Shown here piece after piece: positions 15,417 through 22,645 of a stretch of 22,645 bases of DNA. Where the stretch lies: positions 795,298 to 817,942 of the forward strand of contig NPFB01000012.1 in assembly GCA_014084085.1 (NCBI GenBank). The letters are read 5' to 3'. Each line of letters begins with the position of its first letter. Within the stretch, counting starts at the first letter, position 1. This DNA is from Hondaea fermentalgiana. Taxonomy: Eukaryota; Sar; Bigyra; Thraustochytrida; Thraustochytriidae. Both the position numbers and the translations under genes were made by a program. The notes under the pieces are model-generated. The model saw only the letters and a program-made list of their open reading frames with translations. It was not told where the DNA came from and ran no database searches.

Positions 15417-15553
15417 TCTGGACGGACGGCGGCCCGGAGGCGCGCAGCAGAGGCCGCTCGCTCCCCGAGGCTCGCTAGCCGGCGACGTTAGACCGCGCGC
15501 CTGCGCGTTCTCAGGGTCTTCGTCTTGGCGCCCTGGTCGGAGCCATCAACATC

Positions 15554-18500
15554 ATGGCGCGAGATGACGACGCAACGCCAAAGATATCACCGTCGCCTGC
15601 GACGGTGCGTTGCCGCGAGACGAAACCCATGCAATCGAGACAAGGCCGCGAGACGACCGGCTTCTGCCTCGAGGTGCAACGGAAGACTGATTGTCTCGAT
15701 ACCGACGTTCCCAGCATCAGCATTGTGCGAAGCGAGGCAGATTTGGCTGCTTTTCACCGCCAACTCCTGAGTTTACAAGCCGTCGAGAGCGAGGACAATG
15801 CCAAAGACATCGACACCTCCCTCAACTTTCCCGGGTCCAGCCAAAGACGAAGCGAACGTCTAGGTCGTTCATTTCCCTTGGCTGGCGCCATCGTAGTTTC
15901 GGTATGCGCGTTGGCGGATGCGGCGCTCTTGCATCGAGGTGATTTCGATATGCTCCGCGGAACAAAGCAAGCAGCACTCGTCGCCGCGCTGGTCTTAGCG
16001 CAAATGTTTGCGGCAGTGCTCATAGATCGATGGGTCCGCACGCCACCGTGTCTTGACAGCAGCGATTGCAGCGCAATTGAATCCTATCTACAAAGAGCAC
16101 TCGCCTTGCGCGGCAAACAGACACAGGATGCCGTGCAGGCCCTCTTGGAGCCGCCGTTGCGCCCGGATTGGCCCGGTCGCATGGGCCCCATCGATCTTGT
16201 GATTCATGACCTGCCGCACCCACGCAGCCAAACGGAGTGGTGGTACTTTAATGCACACCTGGAGTGCCAACCTCGGGAGGGAGGTCCGCGCAGCGCGCCG
16301 CCGCGCAAATTTAGCGTTTTTGTGTGCTTTTTCCGTTTTTTCAAGTATTACGATCGTCGGTCCAAGACACGATACTTTAGTCATGCGCTCACTTGGGCCG
16401 TGAGCGACGTGGAGAACTCCAAGTACTATTCTGACGTTTTGCTCGAGCGCGACGCGCCTCGCAGTATCCTTAAAGCGCTAGATCAGGGTCACGGGGTTCA
16501 GGATCGAATTTTGCAGCGAGCCTTGCGGGAGATCCTCGAAAAGGACAGTGTTCCTTTGCCCGATCGTCTCTTGTCTCGCGATGCCGTCGTAGAAACGGTC
16601 GAGGAGACGGGCGAGCTCCGCCTCAATTATGAGGGCGCAAGTCTAGAAAAGTCCAAGGATGGAGTCTATCGCGTGCGTGCCTCGCATTACAAGCTGCCCT
16701 GCGCGCTGGATCTGAGCTTTTCGCCGGAAAAAGCGCCCATTCGACATGGCGACCATGGTGTCGTCAAGGGCCGGGAGGGCGACGACATGTTTTACTACTG
16801 CATCTCGCGTTGCAAGGTCGAAGGTTCTGTGAGTGTCCCGCGGCCCGCTGAACGCGGTGCGGCCGTAGATGTCGAGGCGAAGGATCATCTCAAGGTGCAG
16901 AAAGGCAGCGGCTGGTTCGATCACGAGTTCGGAGGCGCGCCAGAGGAGGAGCGCCTGGGAAAGGACACAGACGCGTCATCTGCCAAGGAAGGCAAGTCAA
17001 GTCAAGCGGGTTCAAGCGAGTCCTCTGAAGACCCTTCCGAGCCAGAGCTCGAAGGCAAGGGTTGCACGGAACGCATCGGTGAGCATCATACAGGGCGTTA
17101 CGCCTGGAATTGGCTCGCAGCCCAGCTTGACGACGGAACCGAGGTTTCTGCTGCACTGTTAGTGAATCCTGTGGCAGGCGAGGTCATGGAGGTCAAGGCC
17201 ATCATTGTGGACGCTCAAGGCGAGCGAACGCAGTTTGACGGCTCGCACGGGGTGCTCTTTACTGCTGACTCGGCGCCGGACGCAGTCTGGACCTCGGTGC
17301 GAACCTTTGTCTCGTACCCAGTCAAATACCGACTGTGCGTTCCTGGCGCAGGTCTCGATCTTGCGGTAGAGGCTAGTTTTGCAGACCAAGAGTTTATGAC
17401 CCTCATCGCGAAGCCCGCCTTTTGGGAAGGCAGGTGCGAGGTGAGCGGCACACGATGCGGACACGCAGTCCGTGGCACAGCATTTGTGGAGCGTAATGGT
17501 TTTAGCGAAGGCGAGACGGTGAATCGCTTCTTCAAAAACGTTGGCAAGAAAGTACGAGCAAGCGTTCGCGCCATGTACCCGTTGCAACCTACGTTTGAGG
17601 AAGCTCTTGAGCTCGTTGCCACCAAAGACACACCGCACCATGTGCGTGGTGTCCCTCTGGACGTTCTCGGTCAGACGTTGATCGCCCCGGTTCGTGCTGT
17701 GGCCGACCGCGGCGGCAAGTCATGGCGATCCTATGGCGCGCTGGCATGCGTAGACTGTGTAGGAGGCGACTCGCGCGACTTTGTCGACTGGGTGGCCATG
17801 CCCGAGTTCCTGCACGTGGGTTCGCTCATTGTCGACGATATCCAGGATGGGTCCGAGACGCGTCGTGGTGGACCAGCCGCTCACATGGAGTATGGCGTGC
17901 CGCTCTGCATCAACGCCGGTACGGCGGCTTACTTTCAGTGCGAGCAAATGATTCGCGCGCCGGGGCTTACTCCTGAGGAGCTGAACCGGTGCTATGCGCT
18001 CTACTTCTCCGCGCTCCGAGGCGGGCACGCTGGACAAGCGCTCGACATTCACGGCCTAGACTATATGATGGACGCGGTTGTGGCGTCAGGGGACGCAGCT
18101 CTGCTCGAAGAGCGCATTCTCGGAATCCACATGCTCAAGACGGCAGTGCCCGCGGGCACCTTGGCACGCATGGGGGCTCTCGTGGGCAAGGGCTCTGAAG
18201 AGCAGGTAGAGGCCATGGGGCGTTACTTTGAAAGTGTGGGTGTAGCCTTTCAGATCATGGACGACGTCCTGAATCTGCGCGGGCTCTTCGCCAACGAGAC
18301 GGACAAGCTCAAACCGGGGACCTCGCTCAAGCGTCTGGGCGAGGACATCGTCGACGGCAAGGTCACCTTCCCGGTTGCCAAGGCCATGGGAGTCTTGGAC
18401 TCGCAGGAGGAGCGACGCGCGCTCTGGGACAGCATTCGGGCCAAGCCGCAGGATCAAGGCAAAGTGGATGCGATCATCGCACAGCTCGAGGCGCTCGGCG

Positions 18501-18637
18501 CCATCGAGGCCTGCGTTCGACAGGCCGAGAACGAGGTCGAGCAGGCGTGGGACAAGCTTGATCGCGTCATTCCAGACTCTTTTCCAAAGATGATGCTGCG
18601 CGCCTTTGGCTGGTTCGTCATTGACAGAATCTGCTAA
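15554..18637 (+). CDS. CrtC/AttH-like lipocalin domain fused to polyprenyl diphosphate synthase
   Basis: A single 1027-residue frame with ATG in CATCATGG. Residues 1-105 are not recognised. Two hydrophobic segments (about 108-126 and 139-157) look like a membrane hairpin. Residues about 213-650 resemble the CrtC/AttH hydratase/lipocalin-like family: TEWWYFNAHLE (227-237), the FFRFF strand, GDHGVVKG (399-406), GSGWFDHEFG (451-460) and a closing GTAFVERNGF. A Ser/Glu/Lys linker (463-505) interrupts it. Residues about 675-1027 are a trans-prenyltransferase: RGGKSWR (719-725), first Asp-rich motif DDIQD (761-765) with RRGGPAAH, GQALDI (827-832), LKTA, second motif FQIMDDVLN (899-907) and GKVTFP. 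The catalytic motifs look intact. Small Gly/Ser residues five and four positions before DDIQD, as in GGPP synthases, suggest a product of C20 or longer (inference). It probably makes a prenyl diphosphate at a membrane; the role of the CrtC-like half is unknown. Confidence 0.9.
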   Translation: MARDDDATPKISPSPATVRCRETKPMQSRQGRETTGFCLEVQRKTDCLDTDVPSISIVRSEADLAAFHRQLLSLQAVESEDNAKDIDTSLNFPGSSQRRSERLGRSFPLAGAIVVSVCALADAALLHRGDFDMLRGTKQAALVAALVLAQMFAAVLIDRWVRTPPCLDSSDCSAIESYLQRALALRGKQTQDAVQALLEPPLRPDWPGRMGPIDLVIHDLPHPRSQTEWWYFNAHLECQPREGGPRSAPPRKFSVFVCFFRFFKYYDRRSKTRYFSHALTWAVSDVENSKYYSDVLLERDAPRSILKALDQGHGVQDRILQRALREILEKDSVPLPDRLLSRDAVVETVEETGELRLNYEGASLEKSKDGVYRVRASHYKLPCALDLSFSPEKAPIRHGDHGVVKGREGDDMFYYCISRCKVEGSVSVPRPAERGAAVDVEAKDHLKVQKGSGWFDHEFGGAPEEERLGKDTDASSAKEGKSSQAGSSESSEDPSEPELEGKGCTERIGEHHTGRYAWNWLAAQLDDGTEVSAALLVNPVAGEVMEVKAIIVDAQGERTQFDGSHGVLFTADSAPDAVWTSVRTFVSYPVKYRLCVPGAGLDLAVEASFADQEFMTLIAKPAFWEGRCEVSGTRCGHAVRGTAFVERNGFSEGETVNRFFKNVGKKVRASVRAMYPLQPTFEEALELVATKDTPHHVRGVPLDVLGQTLIAPVRAVADRGGKSWRSYGALACVDCVGGDSRDFVDWVAMPEFLHVGSLIVDDIQDGSETRRGGPAAHMEYGVPLCINAGTAAYFQCEQMIRAPGLTPEELNRCYALYFSALRGGHAGQALDIHGLDYMMDAVVASGDAALLEERILGIHMLKTAVPAGTLARMGALVGKGSEEQVEAMGRYFESVGVAFQIMDDVLNLRGLFANETDKLKPGTSLKRLGEDIVDGKVTFPVAKAMGVLDSQEERRALWDSIRAKPQDQGKVDAIIAQLEALGAIEACVRQAENEVEQAWDKLDRVIPDSFPKMMLRAFGWFVIDRIC

Positions 18638-18745
18638 AGAGCGGGCGAGCTCCCATTTTTCGATCAGGATATGGTCTGGGCAAGAGAAAGAACGAACGGT
18701 CGATCTCCGACCGCCGGTTCATCGAGTGTAGTGTAGACCTCCGAG

Positions 18746-18785
18746 GCGCCGCACAGAAGAGTGTTCTGTGCAGGCTCTTCGGCGC
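18746..18785 (+). other. Two-part hairpin after the isoprenoid fusion gene
   Basis: GCACAGAA (18751-18758) and TTCTGTGC (18764-18771) form a perfect 8-bp stem with loop GAGTG. The adjacent GCGCC (18746-18750) can pair with GGCGC (18781-18785), leaving a 9-nt one-sided bulge. It starts 109 bp after the stop codon, so it probably lies in the 3' UTR or at the transcript end. Confidence 0.6.
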
Positions 18786-18839
18786 AATGCGTAGTCAGAC
18801 ATACGTTCGCAACGTGCTGCAAAACATAGACAACGAGGC

Positions 18840-18965
18840 AGTGTTTTTTTTTTGTGTGATGTGTTTGTGTTTGTGTGTGTTGTAGTGTGGGGTTGTAAAA
18901 GTGTTCTGTCTTGTCGTTGTGGGTGTAGGTGTTGGTGTTATTGTTGTGTGTGTATTGTGTGGTTG
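18840..18965. repeat. T10 run and GT-rich block
   Basis: A run of 10 T (18844-18853) is followed by about 110 bp made mostly of GT, TGT and GTGG words, reading as CA-rich on the minus strand. It is low-complexity, with no coding signal. Confidence 0.8.
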
Positions 18966-19726
18966 ATTGTGGGTCAGGAGAGCTACGGATGAACGCGGTA
19001 ACGTAGCGAGTGGAATGCCACTGGCAGACAGGCCGATAGACAGACTGCTTGGTAAGAGAGCAGAGCCAGCATCGGGAGCACGGTGCACGAGAGTGGTAAA
19101 GAAAGAAAAGAAGAAAAAGAAGCCGCCCACTTCTTCTTCTACTTCTTCTTCATCTCCTCGCTCCGCTCTTCCCAATGACTCTCCTCCCTGCATGTTTGTC
19201 TCCTACTTGCTCGCGTAATGACAATCTTCATGTTCTTTTCTTTATATCTCTTCCTCTTGCTCTTCTCCTTTCTCTCTGTCTCATCCTCTCGCTCTTCTCC
19301 CCACCGTTTTTTTCTCCCCAATTCTGGATCTGTGCGCGGATGCAAATCGACGCATCAGATTGTAGTGTGTAGTGTGTTGTGTGTGTAAAACTGTTAGACA
19401 GTTGTAATGTGTTTGGGCAGTAATGCATGGCCCAGCGCGGACGCATTGACAATCACGCCATCATTCTCAAGCCGAGCCCGACCAAGCTCTCAGATCTCTC
19501 CACCATCCCCATTCTTTCTCTTACCTCTCTCACTTTGTCTTGCGACAAACACATTCCATTGTCCTCACCCGATGATCGGGTTCTGCCGGCTCACAAAATC
19601 CCGACTTCTCCTCCTCCACGGCCAAGAAGTCGAGTGGTTATAGAGAGTGGAAACCAGCAGACGGACACTTCAGCCAACTGGCCCTTCGCCGCGACGGTCA
19701 GCCAGGTTTTCTCGAAGTGCGCAAAC

Positions 19727-22438
19727 CTATGCCGAAATTTGCTTGGCCGCGTAGTCCGCAGCTTCGACGAGATCCTGGTTCGGGTGCTGCTTCGCATACT
19801 GAACAAGAGGCGCGATGTTGTTCATGTTGTTGCGCAGAGGCTCGCGAAATGGCTGTCCAACCGTCTTGGCAACATCGCCGAGGATGTTGAGTACGCTCTT
19901 GACCACCGGGTCCGCAACCTTGTAAGGAATATCCGTGAGCGAGGCCAGATCAGGAGGAATGATGGACGGATCCTTGTTCTGGTAATAATTGCGCGCGTCG
20001 CGAAGCTCCAAGGAGACGGAGCAGGCGAGATTGTAAATCTGCTCGAGAAAGGGGTGCAATGCAGTAGCGTCAACATCGAGGAGCATGAGCTCCATGGCCT
20101 CAAGAGCCGCCTCGCGCAGGTTGTTAAGATCATCCGCAAATTCGGCTTCAGTGACATCGAGCGAAACATTGCAGGCGCTGATCGCCGTGTGCATGGCAGT
20201 CGGAAAGTAAGGCTGAAAGTTCTTGGGGCCCACGGCATCGGCAATGTCGCCGAGAATGGTGAGGTGGGGCGGCTTGACTTCGCTCTGCAGATCGTCCGAG
20301 CCGAGGTTATCGTAGACGTATTGCATGAGCTGGGGGGTGAGCTGCACAAGCTGGGGCTGGTCCTTGAGGGCGGTGCACACATCGGCGCAGAGACGGACAG
20401 CTGCGATACAAACCTGCGAGTTCTCGCGCGTCTGAAGACCGCGGAAGACGAGCGGGACGACGGCCTCCAAGTAGCGAGTGAAGCTGGGTCCGACGATGCG
20501 CGTGACTTCGCCAATGGCGCCGAGCGCATCAGCATGCGCGTTCGAGCCCGGGCGGTTGAGAACGGCAATCATGGTCTTCATGATCTCGTCCGGCACGGCA
20601 TGCGGCGAAGCCTCGCCTTGGGCGGCGCCGGCCACAGGGAGCTGCAGCAGGTAATCTTCGAGTTTGACGATGCACATGCTAACAACGCCGCAGAGCTCGA
20701 CCTCTTGAAATCCGGTCTGGTCGTGGACCTTGCCGTCGCGAATTTCGCCGAGACGCACGAGACTGGTGTGCAAGAGTACGCGGCCGACAAAGTCGCGCAT
20801 GTCCTTGGCGCTGACTTCAATAAGGCGCATAAGTGCCTCGTAGGCATCCTCCATGAGCTGCCACTGATGGCTGTCCTGGCGACGGGCAGCGTCCCAAAGG
20901 GCGCGTCCAAACTTTTGCATCATATCGCCACTGAGGGCGTTGGTCTGCTGATTGGCCTGATCCTGGAAGGCGCCCGCAAAGGCGTAGACAGCGGCGGCGG
21001 CCATGTGGGCCACGCGCGGCTTGTCGTTGAGGGCATCAAAGATGGTGCCGACCATGAGTCGAACGTTGTCCGAGGTGACGCCGGCAATGTGCGAGGAGCA
21101 AATGAGAGAGACGGCCCAGGCTGCCGTCTCGCGCACGGTGGCGACGGGCTCTGGCTCCTGGTTGGTGTTCATGGACGTCGGGAGCATGCGCTGCAAAAGC
21201 GTGACCATGATCTCGTTAATGGCAGAGCTCATGTCGCTGCTCGACGCATCGCGGAGCACAGCGCCAAAGGCGAAGATGGCGGCCTGGCGGCGGCGCCAGT
21301 CCGGATTGACAATGTTCTGCGAGGTGAACTGCATGGCGTATTGACGGATGGAAGGACCGAGGCAGGTGCAGAGGTTGACGAAGCAATGCTCGGCCGCGCC
21401 ATAGAGCGTGTTCTCAGAGGACTCATCCTCATCGGGCTCTTCGTCCTGCTGCAAGAGGCAAAAGTCGAGCACGAGCTTGCACAAGGGCTCCTGGACGGTA
21501 ACTACAAAATCGTAGCAGGGCGAGCCCGGGTCGTTCTCGCGCTTGCGCTCCGTCTCCTCGTAGGCCATCTCGGACCAAAAGTTGAGAGCCTGCTGCGCGA
21601 CACTCTCCTCGTCAACATTGCGGATGGCCTCGGTGGTGCGCTCCCAAATCTCCTGCATGTGCTCCTTCAGGTGGTCGTAGTAAAGCTCGAGCACGGTCGT
21701 GAGGCACTGGAAGGCATGTTCGCGGGCCTCGGGGTGCGGAGATTGGGTCATGCGCAGGATCATCTCCATGATGACGCGGCGCTCCTGCTCGTTCTCCATG
21801 TTGTGCTTGGCAAAGTCAAGGGTGTCGGAAAGCGCCTCGGTGGCGGCCACCTGGACGTCCTTTGGCATCTGGGCGGACATGCCTACGGAGATCTTGCTGA
21901 GCAGTTGGTTGATGGCATCTTCGCCGACACCGAAGCCGACGTCGACAGCGACGGAGGAAAAGTAGCCGAGACCGAGGAGAGGTCCGACGATCTGACTTGC
22001 GTCACGGCTGTGAGCCTGGTCAAAGGCCTGGACGAGCTGAGCGGGGAGTTCGTTCCAGGCATCGGCAGGGAGCTCAAACTTGGCGACGGCCTCGACGACC
22101 TGAGCGGCCTGCTTGGCGACGTTGACGGTGGCGGTTGCGAGGACCTGGAGAATGATCTGCTTCACCATGGCCTTGGCTTCGGGCGCGAGCGCCGACCACT
22201 GCTCGTGCTTTCGGCGCGCGCTGAGGTCGTCATTGCCGGTCAAGATGCGCTTCATTTGCAGGGCTGCGATGGTGCGCGAGTTTTCTGGCTTGCCATCGTT
22301 GCCGAGCTCCTTGGCGAGCTCGACGAGGTACTGCGGAAAGTTATTCTGCTCAAAGTCAGCCAGCGACTTCTCCGCGGGGCCGCGCACGTTGACGTCATTC
22401 TCCTGCGTCGCGAGCAGGATCTGCGTGAGGTTGTCCAT
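19727..22438 (-). CDS. KPNB1: Importin subunit beta-1 (karyopherin beta-1)
   Basis: This nuclear import receptor binds importin-alpha or cargo directly, carries it through nuclear pores and is released by Ran-GTP. The 903-residue single-exon frame compares with about 876 in animals. The importin-beta N-terminal domain spans about 20-100 (AEKSLADFEQNNFPQYLVEL, then NSRTIAALQMKRIL). HEAT repeats run throughout. The acidic loop EEPDEDESSEN at 333-343 sits where animal importin-beta has its importin-alpha/Ran contact loop. The conserved NPDWRRRQAAIFAFGAVL follows at 378-395, matching the PDWRxRxAAxxAFG motif. The C-terminal half keeps LGDIADAVGPKNFQPYFP and the final AAKQI-type end. The start MDNLTQILLATQ matches the usual beginning of the family. 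No frameshift or truncation was seen. It converges with the isoprenoid fusion gene. Other karyopherins are much less similar in these motifs. Confidence 0.97.
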   Translation of the reverse strand: MDNLTQILLATQENDVNVRGPAEKSLADFEQNNFPQYLVELAKELGNDGKPENSRTIAALQMKRILTGNDDLSARRKHEQWSALAPEAKAMVKQIILQVLATATVNVAKQAAQVVEAVAKFELPADAWNELPAQLVQAFDQAHSRDASQIVGPLLGLGYFSSVAVDVGFGVGEDAINQLLSKISVGMSAQMPKDVQVAATEALSDTLDFAKHNMENEQERRVIMEMILRMTQSPHPEAREHAFQCLTTVLELYYDHLKEHMQEIWERTTEAIRNVDEESVAQQALNFWSEMAYEETERKRENDPGSPCYDFVVTVQEPLCKLVLDFCLLQQDEEPDEDESSENTLYGAAEHCFVNLCTCLGPSIRQYAMQFTSQNIVNPDWRRRQAAIFAFGAVLRDASSSDMSSAINEIMVTLLQRMLPTSMNTNQEPEPVATVRETAAWAVSLICSSHIAGVTSDNVRLMVGTIFDALNDKPRVAHMAAAAVYAFAGAFQDQANQQTNALSGDMMQKFGRALWDAARRQDSHQWQLMEDAYEALMRLIEVSAKDMRDFVGRVLLHTSLVRLGEIRDGKVHDQTGFQEVELCGVVSMCIVKLEDYLLQLPVAGAAQGEASPHAVPDEIMKTMIAVLNRPGSNAHADALGAIGEVTRIVGPSFTRYLEAVVPLVFRGLQTRENSQVCIAAVRLCADVCTALKDQPQLVQLTPQLMQYVYDNLGSDDLQSEVKPPHLTILGDIADAVGPKNFQPYFPTAMHTAISACNVSLDVTEAEFADDLNNLREAALEAMELMLLDVDATALHPFLEQIYNLACSVSLELRDARNYYQNKDPSIIPPDLASLTDIPYKVADPVVKSVLNILGDVAKTVGQPFREPLRNNMNNIAPLVQYAKQHPNQDLVEAADYAAKQISA

Positions 22439-22645
22439 GCTGTCGACGGCGGCCGGTCCTGCGCTCGCTCGCTCACCCGCTGCGTACGTGCGTGCGTGTG
22501 CTGCGCGCGCTGCGAGAGCGTCTTGTGCTTGCGGATCGAGAACGAAGACGTCGCGTTCGTTCGGTCAGTCGCTCGGCCGCTGCGAAACGCCTCCCCGGCG
22601 GCGCGGCGCGGGCGCGGGCCTGCGGCTGCGCGGCGGCGGCGGCGC
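22439..22645 (-). promoter_or_regulatory. GC-rich upstream region of importin-beta
   Basis: These 207 bp up to the window edge carry CGCTCG repeats (about 22463-22474), a GCGTACGTGCGTGCGTG stretch (about 22482-22498), and a CGG-rich end. No coding region or TATA box is visible. Promoter function is assumed from position only. Confidence 0.4.

Larger units (their letters stand above)
14639..15553. other. Divergent upstream region of hydrolase and isoprenoid fusion
   Basis: This 915-bp spacer lies between two divergent starts. A cluster of ATCGA-type motifs lies at about 14897-14940. A CAAGG pentamer array is at 15261-15285, and a CCAG-to-CCCG tetramer array is at 15389-15416, about 140 bp before the plus-strand ATG. 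Open frames in 14950-15361 encode nothing recognisable. The proximal 87 bp (14639-14725) could be coding if the longer hydrolase start is used. Confidence 0.55.
18638..19726. other. Convergent intergenic region between isoprenoid fusion and importin-beta
   Basis: These 1089 bp lie between two convergent stop codons. They hold a hairpin (18746-18785), a T10 run and GT-rich block (about 18840-18965), a purine then TTC-rich stretch (19096-19160), and a CT-rich stretch (19200-19330). Open frames here encode only low-complexity Phe/Ser/Thr/His/Pro strings and are not believed. No gene or RNA family was recognised. Confidence 0.55.

Noticed and set aside
18795..19193. Minus-strand frame of 132 codons in the convergent spacer
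   Set aside because: The product is poly-Phe and Thr/His/Pro low-complexity translated from GT-rich and TTC-rich repeats.
1..22645. Transposons, integrases, viral genes, rRNA and tRNA genes
   Set aside because: No transposase, reverse transcriptase, integrase or capsid motifs, no terminal repeats with target duplications, and no tRNA or rRNA signature were seen.

Overview
The window is nuclear DNA from a GC-rich, gene-dense microbial eukaryote. The evidence is the gene set (importin-beta, an APC/C subunit, kinesin-14, acylaminoacyl-peptidase, an axonemal SAXO-type repeat protein), start codons in Kozak-like contexts without ribosome binding sites, and one clear GT-AG intron. Nearly intronless genes, pyrimidine-rich flanks, an axonemal protein (so a flagellated stage) and a bacterial-type CrtC/AttH domain fused to a prenyltransferase would suit a heterotrophic stramenopile such as a thraustochytrid. 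That placement is an inference and was not tested.

Layout. Bases 1-1089 carry no supported gene. Then follow a bifunctional folate enzyme (FolD/MTHFD type, minus, two exons, 1090-2298) and acylaminoacyl-peptidase (APEH, minus, 2720-5137). APEH is divergent from a disordered Gln-rich protein (plus, 5401-6531). Next come a SAXO-like nine-repeat protein ending in an HSP70 substrate-binding domain (plus, 7394-8761) and a C-terminal-motor kinesin-14 (plus, 9268-12651). Kinesin converges on a tiny APC13 homologue (minus, 12934-13170), which is followed by an alpha/beta hydrolase with a possible peroxisomal tail (minus, 13610-14638). The hydrolase is divergent from a 1027-residue CrtC-like / polyprenyl-diphosphate synthase fusion (plus, 15554-18637). 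That gene converges on importin-beta (minus, 19727-22438), whose upstream flank runs to the window end.

The genes do not form one pathway. Loose themes are the microtubule and cell-cycle group (SAXO-HSP70 protein, kinesin-14, APC13, importin-beta) and the isoprenoid fusion, which shares a divergent upstream region with the hydrolase.

The two most interesting objects are architectures. One joins microtubule-binding-type repeats to an HSP70 peptide-binding beta-sandwich with no ATPase and no lid. The other joins a membrane-anchored CrtC/AttH lipocalin-like domain to a complete trans-prenyltransferase. Noncoding sequence also shows recurring pentamer arrays upstream of four genes, pyrimidine/purine inverted tracts upstream of two, a 19-bp dyad, and an unusual folate-gene intron with a hairpin and an eight-copy array of branch-point-like motifs.
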